Origin: VMCP01 sp965659745
GTDB taxonomy: Bacteria > Bacteroidota > Bacteroidia > NS11-12g > UBA955
Direction: 5' to 3'
Length of the DNA: 64,000 nucleotides
Assembly: GCA_965659745.1 (NCBI GenBank)
Contig: CBFHXF010000003.1
Coordinates: 30,601-94,600 of the forward strand
Position 1 is the first letter of the stretch. Every line of letters begins with the position of its first letter. The notes under the pieces are model-generated. The model searched no databases and was not told the DNA's origin. It saw nothing but the letters and a program-made list of their open reading frames with translations. Below, piece by piece: positions 1 to 6,889 of the stretch. A program made the translations under genes and the position numbers.

Positions 1-309
1 AACGGGTATGCCCGTATCTTCGGTGTAGGTATATAATGGTTCTGCCGAAGGGTCGATAACAAATTCTACGTTAACCAAACGGGGTTTAGTGGCAATATAT
101 TTGGGATTGATACCTGAGTATCCGAATGGTTGTGATAGATTATAATTATTGGCAGTTCCGACTTTGAGAGAGCTTGGATTAAAGGGAAAGCGGTACATCA
201 TTACCTTGCTATCAAAAACGGTAGAACCTTTTTGGGGCTTTACAGCCTTACTGCAATCTACGTCTTCATAAGCCGCAATTTCAAAGAAGTTGAAGTTTGT
301 TTCCGACAT
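1..309 (-). CDS. eCIS baseplate protein, Afp7/Pvc7 (LysM) type, 3' end cut by window
   Basis: An open frame starts with ATG at 309 and runs without a stop off the left edge (103 codons). The N-terminus reads MSETNFNFFEIAAYEDVD, and further on come YRFPFNPSSLKV and NPKYIATKPRLVNVEFVIDP. That pattern of 'FNPSS', then a strand 'LVNVEFVID', resembles the N-terminal domain of the contractile-injection-system tube-cap/LysM baseplate proteins (Afp7, Pvc7; gp53-like). It lies 11 nt after the DUF5908-like gene, the position Pvc7 holds relative to Pvc6. The LysM domain itself would lie outside the window, so the assignment rests on position and the N-terminal pattern. By family it would join the tube initiator to the spike and baseplate. 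Confidence 0.7.
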   Translation of the reverse strand, partial: MSETNFNFFEIAAYEDVDCSKAVKPQKGSTVFDSKVMMYRFPFNPSSLKVGTANNYNLSQPFGYSGINPKYIATKPRLVNVEFVIDPSAEPLYTYTEDTGIPV

Positions 310-320
310 TCTTCCCGAAA

Positions 321-515
321 TTAATGTTTATTCTGTTTTCTATGGTATTGTTCAATTTTTTTGTCTACCAAATCGGCGATTTCGACCTTTAAATCGGACA
401 GTTTTTCCTCAAGTTCTTCTGGTTTTATGATTTTTTTCCCTTTTTCATCATTTTGGGAAGTTTGAATGCTTGGAGTTAACGAAGCTTTTATGACCAATTT
501 CTTGATTTCTGTCAT
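321..515 (-). CDS. small eCIS protein, DUF5908 (Pvc6/Afp6) type
   Basis: This 64-residue protein opens with MTEIKKLVIKASLTPS, close to the short signature of DUF5908 proteins (an 'xEIrELVIKaxv' N-terminal strand). The rest is a charged helix, roughly residues 30-60, ending in YHRKQNKH. It sits between the second tube protein and the Afp7-like gene, the same slot as Afp6/Pvc6. In related systems these small proteins are part of the conserved structural operon and their exact role is poorly known. Its short length and the tight flanking genes (21 nt before, 11 nt after) argue that it is real and co-transcribed. Confidence 0.75.
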   Translation of the reverse strand: MTEIKKLVIKASLTPSIQTSQNDEKGKKIIKPEELEEKLSDLKVEIADLVDKKIEQYHRKQNKH

Positions 516-536
516 GAGTAAAGGGATTAATAGGGA

Positions 537-1070
537 TTAAAGTTTGAGCTCTTTAACCGCGGTTTGATAAATACCGGAAGTTTTCATTCCACTCGTGTCA
601 ACCTGTTTGAAGGTATCGTAATTGAGTACCACTTCTTCCATAATGATGGAACTTCCATTCATGGCGTCGAAGCCGGAGGTTGACCAAGAAATGGGATAGG
701 TATTATAAAAAAACCACGATTGTTCCGGATCGTGGTTGGCATTGAGTGCCGTAACTACCATGGGTATGGGAATCCGGCGATTTTCGTTGATGTTTTCTTC
801 GAACCACGCCAACAGATCAAAAAATCCACTGGGGCTGTTCTTTTTACTTGGAACGATAAGTCCCCTTCGCAGGGTGAGGTTTCCCTCTTTTGTGCGAAGG
901 GGGGACTTAACTTCCACGGTGTTTTCGCCTTCCATCTTTTTTTCGAATTCCCATTCTTTTTTCAGTCCGTCTATCTTTTGGAAACGGCCTTCGAGTGATT
1001 TTGATTTTTTGGTTAAAATAAAATCGACTCTAAAGTGGAAACCTATTAAGGGAAGGTCGATCGCACTCAT
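537..1070 (-). CDS. eCIS inner tube protein 2 (Afp5/Pvc5-like, T4 gp19 family)
   Basis: A 177-residue protein of the phage-tail tube (gp19-like) family. It shares with the neighbouring tube gene the N-terminal 'lPLIGFHFRVDF' strand, a 'FQKIDGLKKEWEFE' segment equivalent to 'CSEVTGL', a positively charged turn 'LRRGLIVP', and the late 'YNTYPISWSTSGFDAMNGSS.IMEEVVL.YD' strand pair. At 177 residues it is about 35 longer than the main tube protein, as expected for the tube initiator that sits on the spike in PVC/Afp particles. The gene follows the main tube gene by 11 nt in the same operon. The assignment as initiator rather than second major tube is by order and length. Confidence 0.85.
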   Translation of the reverse strand: MSAIDLPLIGFHFRVDFILTKKSKSLEGRFQKIDGLKKEWEFEKKMEGENTVEVKSPLRTKEGNLTLRRGLIVPSKKNSPSGFFDLLAWFEENINENRRIPIPMVVTALNANHDPEQSWFFYNTYPISWSTSGFDAMNGSSIIMEEVVLNYDTFKQVDTSGMKTSGIYQTAVKELKL

Positions 1071-1081
1071 TTAAATTGCGA

Positions 1082-1513
1082 TTATGCTAATGATAAACCT
1101 TCGTGAACTAAAGTGATAGACTCTACCGCTACTTCGCTGGCGTCTGACTTTAGATCGGGGTTTTCCACTTTCTTAGGCCATGCATTGGTCAATGCCCATG
1201 TCATGATTGGAGAATGTGTTTCGTCTAGCAATTCGATAGTAACGGTTTTACGCAAAGGCGTATTCATTTCTACTGAATTGTACCAATCCCAATAGGCTTG
1301 GTCGCTGGCGAAAACGCCTTTCTTAATCACGATATCACCGAATTTTCTCAATCCGGACATTTTTTGGGTGCTGAAAAGTACGCTGGCTCCATCGCGATAC
1401 TCGATTACATCAAGTTCGGTGTTCAGTCCGGTTACTTCGCTACAGTTGATCACCGTGCTGTCGAAGGTCACTCTAAAGTGAAACCTTGGTAATGGATAAT
1501 TTGGATCTGCCAT
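1082..1513 (-). CDS. eCIS inner tube protein 1 (T4 gp19-like)
   Basis: A 143-residue tube protein. The start MADPNYPLPRFHFRVTF, the 'SEVTGL' turn, 'LFSTQKMSGLRKFGDIVIKKG' region, 'YWDWYNS' and the C-terminal 'VESITLVHEGL' are all hallmarks of the gp19/Hcp-like tube fold used in eCIS and phages. It is expected to stack as hexameric rings inside the sheath and form the lumen that carries cargo. It lies directly downstream of the sheath gene (41 nt), the usual sheath-tube order. Length is typical for Afp1/Pvc1-type tubes. Confidence 0.92.
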   Translation of the reverse strand: MADPNYPLPRFHFRVTFDSTVINCSEVTGLNTELDVIEYRDGASVLFSTQKMSGLRKFGDIVIKKGVFASDQAYWDWYNSVEMNTPLRKTVTIELLDETHSPIMTWALTNAWPKKVENPDLKSDASEVAVESITLVHEGLSLA

Positions 1514-1554
1514 AACTATATTTTTTTAACGTTTTTTAAATGTTGAGGTTAGAC

Positions 1555-3423
1555 TTAGGATTCTTGTAATTTGTGAGAGAACTTCAATACGATGAACTCC
1601 GCAGGACGAACAACAGCCATACCGATTTCGATATTCATACGGCCTTCTAAAATATCTACGCTAGACATGGTTGTTCCCATACCGATGTTTACGAAGAAAG
1701 CTTGGTCGGCGCTGGCACCTGCCATTGCTCCGGCTTTCCATAAATTGGTAAGGTAGTTCTCAATCATGGCTTTTACGCGGATCCAGGTAGACGCATCGTT
1801 AGGTTCGAATACGGCCCAGCCAGTTGCGTTACGAACGCTGTCTTCAACCATATTGAAGAAACGACGTACGGGTACATAGCGCCATTCGTTGTCGTTACCC
1901 GACAAAGTACGAGCTCCCCAAACTAAGGTTCCTTTTCCAGTGAAAGAACGGATGGCATTAACGCTTTTACCGCTAATTACATCTACGTTCAAATCTTCTT
2001 GTGCACGATCGTCGATCTTTACGATAGGGCGTGAAACTCCAGCTAAACTTACGTTCGCAGGGGCTTTCCAAACACCGCGCTGACTGTCTACCATGGCGTA
2101 AACACCGGCGATAGCACCTGAAGGGGTAATTTTGGATAACTCTTTGTAAATTTCGTTAACGATATTCTGCAACAATGGGTTGTAATCGTAAGCAATTTTA
2201 CCCAAGTTTACTTTGATAGATTCGGCATCTTCCAAAATGCTATCCAATACAGAGCGCAATTCAGCACCGATTAAATAAGCAGTGTCTTTGGTGATTTTGT
2301 TCTTCATAGAATCGCCTTCTGCATTAGCAATGGCGGGCATTGGAACGGCTTCTCCCAAATCTAAAGTAGGATATTGATCGGCAGCAAATGCACCTGCACC
2401 TACAGCAGCATCGAAGCTAGCGAAAGTTTTAAGCAAGGTAGAGAACTTAGAACTTGCGTTTACTTTAACACCCATTTCGTTAGAAATAGCGGCACTGTTA
2501 AAGAAAGAAGTAGCGAAATCGTAAAGGGCTTTGAACTGCTCACCTAAGTAAGTCGTTGCTCCTGCGTAGTTGGCTTCTTCTCCGCTGATATTGTCTAACA
2601 AATCAGTTAAACCTGATTTGTAGTTCTTTTCGGTTGAAAATTCTTTAACACGTGCATGGTCAATTACCGACATGTTCAAGTTTTTAACAGAGATAGGGTG
2701 CGAACAGATTTCCTCTAAACGCTTGTCTTCACCATTAACTTGAATTTTGATGGTTTCGTGATTGTATTTGTGTGGCAATGCATTGTACACCCATGGGTAG
2801 TAGGCAGCACCATATTTTAGGTTGTTAACCCCAACACCGTTTCTGAAATTCAATACGATGTCTTTGTCTTTGCGGTTTACAAATCCTTCGAAAACGTCTA
2901 AAATGGCAAAGCGGTTCTGCATTTCAGCACATTGCATCAACATTTGTTGTTGCAAGCTGTAACATTCGTCGGCCTTTTTCAAAAGCACGGCGTCTGGACT
3001 TGCTAAAATCGTAGGTTGGTTTTCGCGTTTTACGGCGTTCATGCCTTCTTGTAAGGCATCGTATTCGATATCGTCGTTGTAATCACCTACAGAAACGATG
3101 TAACATTCGCCACCGCCGTTAGAGAAAAACAAACGTACGGTATCGTACATGAAAAATTGTTTGTCAAGCTTAATGCCTTCTACTTGAAGTGAGCTGTTAA
3201 GGTTTACGTTAATTTCTTGGGGGATGTAACCACCGCCAAAAAAGTCTACGTAATCTAACATAGAAGTGATGTGCACCGCTTCGTGTTTCACACTCGCGCC
3301 ACCTTTAATTGCTTTTTGGGTGTAGCCCACGAAAGCAGGTACGGCAGTTGGTACCTGGCCAACGGAAGGAGGTAAAGTAGAGATTTCTTCTACATACACA
3401 CCCGGAGTTTTGTAATTTGCCAT
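1555..3423 (-). CDS. eCIS contractile sheath protein
   Basis: A 622-residue tail-sheath protein. The N-terminus MANYKTPGVYVEEI followed by a run of Pro/Val (STLPPSVGQVPTAVPAFVGYT) is the sheath signature that gives the donated N-terminal arm. 'VRLFFSNGGGECYIVSVG' and the C-terminal handshake region are present: 'RSFTGKGTLVWGARTL', 'YVPVRRFFNMVEDSV', 'VFEPNDASTWIRVK', ending 'VVRPAEFIVLKFSHKLQ'. This ending matches eCIS/T4-like sheaths. The middle part is variable, as in the family. Only one sheath gene is seen, unlike Afp with three. It is followed by the tube gene and preceded by a 59-nt gap holding a TAGATTTG box. Confidence 0.95.
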   Translation of the reverse strand: MANYKTPGVYVEEISTLPPSVGQVPTAVPAFVGYTQKAIKGGASVKHEAVHITSMLDYVDFFGGGYIPQEINVNLNSSLQVEGIKLDKQFFMYDTVRLFFSNGGGECYIVSVGDYNDDIEYDALQEGMNAVKRENQPTILASPDAVLLKKADECYSLQQQMLMQCAEMQNRFAILDVFEGFVNRKDKDIVLNFRNGVGVNNLKYGAAYYPWVYNALPHKYNHETIKIQVNGEDKRLEEICSHPISVKNLNMSVIDHARVKEFSTEKNYKSGLTDLLDNISGEEANYAGATTYLGEQFKALYDFATSFFNSAAISNEMGVKVNASSKFSTLLKTFASFDAAVGAGAFAADQYPTLDLGEAVPMPAIANAEGDSMKNKITKDTAYLIGAELRSVLDSILEDAESIKVNLGKIAYDYNPLLQNIVNEIYKELSKITPSGAIAGVYAMVDSQRGVWKAPANVSLAGVSRPIVKIDDRAQEDLNVDVISGKSVNAIRSFTGKGTLVWGARTLSGNDNEWRYVPVRRFFNMVEDSVRNATGWAVFEPNDASTWIRVKAMIENYLTNLWKAGAMAGASADQAFFVNIGMGTTMSSVDILEGRMNIEIGMAVVRPAEFIVLKFSHKLQES

Positions 3424-3469
3424 TTGTTTAAATTATTATTTGGTTATACTAAATTTTTATGATCTATGG

Positions 3470-3477
3470 CAAATCTA
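3470..3477 (-). promoter_or_regulatory. possible -7 box ahead of the sheath gene
   Basis: On the minus strand the bases read TAGATTTG, an exact match to the Bacteroidota -7 consensus TAnnTTTG, about 47 nt upstream of the sheath start. No clear -33 TTTG is seen at the right distance. It could give the abundant sheath and tube proteins a promoter separate from the upstream cap genes. Inference only. Confidence 0.3.
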
Positions 3478-3482
3478 GACCA

Positions 3483-4313
3483 TCAGTATTTGATTTCTCT
3501 TAATAAAATATACTTGTGTGGATAAGTAGGATGAGTTGTGAGATCGTGGAGCGAAAATTTATTGGCTTTGCATTTTAATCTTGCCGATTCTTCCCCGTTG
3601 TAAGTTCCTTTGCAATAGCAATTTAAGTCTGAAAGTGCAGACAGTTGTACTTCTTGTTTGGATATCAAAAACAGGTAATCGTCGTTTTCCACCTCTAATT
3701 CGTTGAAGTGCACCTTATCATCTTCTTCGTGTACACTTGTGGGCATTCCTTCGGGTGGATGACTGTGTTTTACTACATAACAAATTTGATACTTTTTCTC
3801 TTCGCAAAGAAATCTAATTTGGTGTGCAGACTTAATTTTTAATTGTGAGAAAAACGCTTGAGGTTTAGCAATTAAAATATGCAAAACCCCCATTTTCTGG
3901 TAGGGTTTAGGAAGTGCTATGGCTTTAACCTTCTCCCTTATTTCAGAATGATTTAGTAATATTTCTTGATTGATACTTTCCGTTCCAAGTATATCGGTGT
4001 AATAATGATGTTGGGTATAGTGAATGGGGGAATCGTCGATTTCGGTGTAAAGGGCATAATTAAGATCGTTGATTCCTATATATACAGAGAGCTCAATGGC
4101 GGAAGGAGAGGGTACGATGAAGGGTTGTCCGGGATTTTTCGGATCTTCTTCGATAGAAATAGTGAGTCGATTTTGCGACATTTTCCAGATGCATCGATGA
4201 TTGCGCAACCACGTTTGCGAGTTTTCACTTGGGAAAAATGCCAAACAATCCATATAGCCTGAGCGAAATACAGGATGTGTGCTTTCTATATGGAGCCAAG
4301 GAATATATCTCAT
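3483..4313 (-). CDS. unknown eCIS-associated protein, 276 aa, coupled to the cap gene
   Basis: I do not recognise a family. The 276-residue protein is soluble-looking (no signal peptide or membrane span) and starts MRYIPWLHIESTHPVF. It has several mixed strands (ELSVYIGINDLNYALYTEI; YKILLREIKY-like end) and two Cys in a late 'LNCYCKGTYNG' stretch. Its ATG overlaps the stop of the DUF4255 gene in an ATGA arrangement, so the two are probably translated together. A gene in this place, between the cap and sheath genes, suggests a structural or assembly role at the cap end of the particle, perhaps as a second cap or adaptor subunit. That is inference from position only. Confidence 0.75.
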   Translation of the reverse strand: MRYIPWLHIESTHPVFRSGYMDCLAFFPSENSQTWLRNHRCIWKMSQNRLTISIEEDPKNPGQPFIVPSPSAIELSVYIGINDLNYALYTEIDDSPIHYTQHHYYTDILGTESINQEILLNHSEIREKVKAIALPKPYQKMGVLHILIAKPQAFFSQLKIKSAHQIRFLCEEKKYQICYVVKHSHPPEGMPTSVHEEDDKVHFNELEVENDDYLFLISKQEVQLSALSDLNCYCKGTYNGEESARLKCKANKFSLHDLTTHPTYPHKYILLREIKY

Positions 4314-4876
4314 TTACGCTGTAAATTGGGGCCTATTCCGGAAATAGCCGGGGTGCTGCGTTCAAAACCACTTTCTTTGAACACAGGTATAAGTGAAATC
4401 TTGTAGTACAGATGGGGTAGTAATTTGGATCCCAAAGCGCCCCATAGATTACTTAGTTCGCGCTCTTCCAAATTTTTAAGTTCTACAGCGAGGGAATCTA
4501 TTTGACTGGGAAGGTCGCTGATATTAGATGGGTTTAGAATGGGATTGGCAACGAAGTAATTGAGCACACGGTTGATATAATCGAGTCCTAATGGATATTG
4601 TTTGCCTGAAAAATTAGCAGCGAATACAACATAAGCATGAAAGAGTCGCGGTCCCGACTCCATGGGTAGGCCTCGAAAGCCACCGGCTCTGTTTAGGGTG
4701 CGGTCTTCTTCAATGCGCACCAATTGCAGATGTATTTGATTGTCGGTTTGCAAGGCTTTCGCCCCACTCATGTCTACGAGATTGGATAATACCAAAACGT
4801 CTTCTGCGATATTGGTTTGGTATTTAAGTTGGTTATTGAGTTCGTCACAAAGGGCTTTAAGTACATCGTAAACCAT
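4310..4876 (-). CDS. eCIS tube-terminator/cap protein, DUF4255 (Afp16/Pvc16-like)
   Basis: A 188-residue protein with the typical DUF4255 layout: an N-terminal helix (VYDVLKALCDELNNQL), 'VLVLSNLVD', a strand 'NQIHLQLVRIEEDRTLNR' and a late 'ELSNLWGALGSKLLPHLYYKISLIPV' motif. The 'LSNLWGALG..y.PS..YkvrlV' core is the part I recognise best. Members cap the distal end of the tube and sheath in Afp/PVC particles and the cap adaptor in AlgoCIS. The gene starts 6 nt after the two-TM gene and overlaps the next gene by 4 nt. Confidence 0.88.
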   Translation of the reverse strand: MVYDVLKALCDELNNQLKYQTNIAEDVLVLSNLVDMSGAKALQTDNQIHLQLVRIEEDRTLNRAGGFRGLPMESGPRLFHAYVVFAANFSGKQYPLGLDYINRVLNYFVANPILNPSNISDLPSQIDSLAVELKNLEERELSNLWGALGSKLLPHLYYKISLIPVFKESGFERSTPAISGIGPNLQRK

Positions 4877-4882
4877 AGAATG

Positions 4883-5242
4883 CTATTTTTTAAGGGCCCA
4901 AAGGATGAGTCGCGTGAGGTAAATACTCAAAAAACAAAAACCGAGTATCACAAAAAAGAGGGTTTCGATTCCATCGAAGTAGATAGCCAGATCGATGAGT
5001 TGATCGGGGATGATATTCGCGAAGAGGTAATAAAAAACAAACGCCAGTACGGGTGCTAAAAGTAAAGAAAGGAAGAACCATTTTACTTCGCGGGCAAAGC
5101 CTTGTTTGCGCTGCTCGCGTTTGTTGTTTTGGAACTTCTTCATCAACGAATCTTGCGAATCGAGTACGGCACGAAAACTCTTGCGATAGAGTTCGCGTTC
5201 GGTGCGTAATTCCATTTGTTTGAAGAAGCGATCAGGATTCAT
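4883..5242 (-). CDS. two-TM membrane protein heading the eCIS structural operon
   Basis: A 119-residue protein with a charged, probably helical N-terminal half (residues 1-50, rich in Arg/Lys/Glu/Gln), then two hydrophobic spans: about residues 54-75 (VKWFFLSLLLAPVLAFVFYYLF) and 92-112 (TLFFVILGFCFLSIYLTRLIL). The topology suggests a cytosolic N-terminal helix and a short loop between spans. It is the first gene of the leftward operon and ends 6 nt before the DUF4255 cap gene. It has no recognised family. A membrane protein next to a cap gene could tether the particle to the envelope, help release, or protect the producer; the sequence does not decide among these. Confidence 0.75.
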   Translation of the reverse strand: MNPDRFFKQMELRTERELYRKSFRAVLDSQDSLMKKFQNNKREQRKQGFAREVKWFFLSLLLAPVLAFVFYYLFANIIPDQLIDLAIYFDGIETLFFVILGFCFLSIYLTRLILWALKK

Positions 5243-5420
5243 AGTATATTGAAGTTACAAATAAGTACAAGGCTATGGGATTTATGTGACATAACCATGT
5301 TATATTTGATGATAGTACATGAATAGGATACTTTCTTGCAAGATTTGACACTTTAAAATGGCGAATTTCCAGTTAAATTTGGGGTCACGATAATATCTCT
5401 TATACCATAGAATTTGAACT
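5243..5420. promoter_or_regulatory. divergent promoter region of the two eCIS operons
   Basis: This 178-bp gap separates the leftward structural operon from the rightward ATPase operon, so promoters for both should lie here. On the plus strand 5301-5308 reads TATATTTG, an exact TAnnTTTG box, about 110 nt before the ATPase ATG; no good -33 element is visible. A weaker box (TAGAATTTG, with one extra spacer base) lies just before the ATPase start. No clear operator palindrome was found. Confidence 0.35.
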
Positions 5421-6755
5421 ATGACAGCACAAGCCACCTTCACCATCGACATAGAAACCGATTTGCTTTGGCTTGAAAACCTCATTCAATATCAGTTGGG
5501 CAATGCATCAGAAGACCTAATTGATAGAATCGAGAATCAAGGTGAAATCTTACCTCCCATTATACCCAAAGGAGGTTTTTACAGCGATAATTTGCATATT
5601 TGGAATCCAAGCGCCGTAGAACGTGGCTTAATTGTAATTGGGTTGGCGCTTTTTTTCAAGCCGAGAATATTTGATCCGCTATTAAAGGCGGCCAAAGATT
5701 ACAATTATACAGAAACACGTCTCGGGGGAATTATTGGAACGGCGCAAACTCCATTTGTACCTACGGGCGAAACGGCGATTTTTTTGCTAACGAATGGCTC
5801 CGTTGAGGAACGTATGTTGGTTTTGAATTGTTTGAATCAAGAACATTGGCTTTTTGAAAAGGGAGTATTATTGTTTGAATATAAGGAGCCAGGATTACCG
5901 ATTACGTTTCAACCTTTTTCTTTGAGCAGTGATTATATGGAAATTTTTTCCAAGGGTGTGGCTACCAAACCCAATTATTCGAGTCAGTTTCCTGCTTCCT
6001 TAGTGAAAACAAATATGGAATGGTCGGATTTGGTGGTATCAAAAGAATTGATAAAAGAAATTAGAGACATAGAATTGTGGTTAGAGTACGAAGAAAGGCT
6101 GTTTGGTGAAATGGGTTTGGGCAGAAAAATCAAAGAAGGATATAAGGTGGTTTTTTACGGTCCATCGGGTACAGGTAAAACCCTTGTTGCCGGTTTAATT
6201 GGAAAGAAATATGATCGCGATGTTTACCGGATTGATTTGTCACAATTGAGTTCGAAGTATATAGGGGAAACGGAGAAGAACATCGATAATTTATTCAAAC
6301 AGGCGCGGAATAAGAATTGGATTTTGTTTTTTGACGAGGGCGAATCGCTCTTTGGTAAACGCTCACAATCGGGACAGTCAAACGAGCGTTACGGAAACCA
6401 GCAGGTAGGATTCCTGCTTCAGCGTATGGAAGACCACCCTGGGGTAGTCATATTAGCAACGAATCTAAAAAGTTCCATCGATGAAGCGTTTTTAAGGAGG
6501 TTCCAAAAAATGATTTATTTTGAGGCGCCCGATTTTGAATATCGATTGGATTTATGGAAAAAAGCATTAGCGGACACGCTGCCTTTGGCCGATGATGTTG
6601 ATTTGCGATTAATTTCGAAGGAACATAAGCTTGTAGGCGGTCAAATTGTGAATATCGTAAAACAAATTATTCTTAGAGAATTGGGAGCCCAAAGTGGAAT
6701 AATTCGTTTAAAAACATTAGAGGAGGCTATCGCAGAAGAATTGAGGAAGAATTAA
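5421..6755 (+). CDS. eCIS AAA+ ATPase (Afp15/Pvc15-like)
   Basis: A 444-residue ATPase. The N-terminal ~200 residues form a variable domain. The AAA+ core has Walker A GPSGTGKT at 247-254, Walker B ILFFDEGE at 301-308, sensor 1 'LATN' near 345-348 and a 'FLRRFQ' arginine-finger region near 358-362. This core matches the CDC48/SpoVK-like ATPases found in nearly all eCIS clusters. In PVC the homologue is needed to load effectors or complete assembly. It heads a rightward operon with the 632-aa and 157-aa genes, which makes those genes its most likely clients. Walker B carries Glu307-Gly-Glu, with Asp305 and Glu306 in the catalytic places. Confidence 0.9.
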   Translation: MTAQATFTIDIETDLLWLENLIQYQLGNASEDLIDRIENQGEILPPIIPKGGFYSDNLHIWNPSAVERGLIVIGLALFFKPRIFDPLLKAAKDYNYTETRLGGIIGTAQTPFVPTGETAIFLLTNGSVEERMLVLNCLNQEHWLFEKGVLLFEYKEPGLPITFQPFSLSSDYMEIFSKGVATKPNYSSQFPASLVKTNMEWSDLVVSKELIKEIRDIELWLEYEERLFGEMGLGRKIKEGYKVVFYGPSGTGKTLVAGLIGKKYDRDVYRIDLSQLSSKYIGETEKNIDNLFKQARNKNWILFFDEGESLFGKRSQSGQSNERYGNQQVGFLLQRMEDHPGVVILATNLKSSIDEAFLRRFQKMIYFEAPDFEYRLDLWKKALADTLPLADDVDLRLISKEHKLVGGQIVNIVKQIILRELGAQSGIIRLKTLEEAIAEELRKN

Positions 6756-6889
6756 TATAGTTATGAGACCTTGAAGTTTTCCACATCCGAATAATTGAAT
6801 GGAGAATAATAGGGGTGTTGGCTTTTCTTTTGTAACTACAATCATTTAAACGTTACGAAGTACCGTTTTAGAAATAAACATTTACCACT

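Noticed and set aside
736..1074. A 112-codon plus-strand frame with hydrophobic, Phe-rich sequence
   Set aside because: Antisense to the second tube gene, which has clear family motifs.
1..5242. Prophage remnant, because of sheath and tube genes
   Set aside because: DUF4255, DUF5908-like and the AAA+ ATPase are eCIS markers, and no head, portal, terminase, integrase or lysis gene is present in the window.
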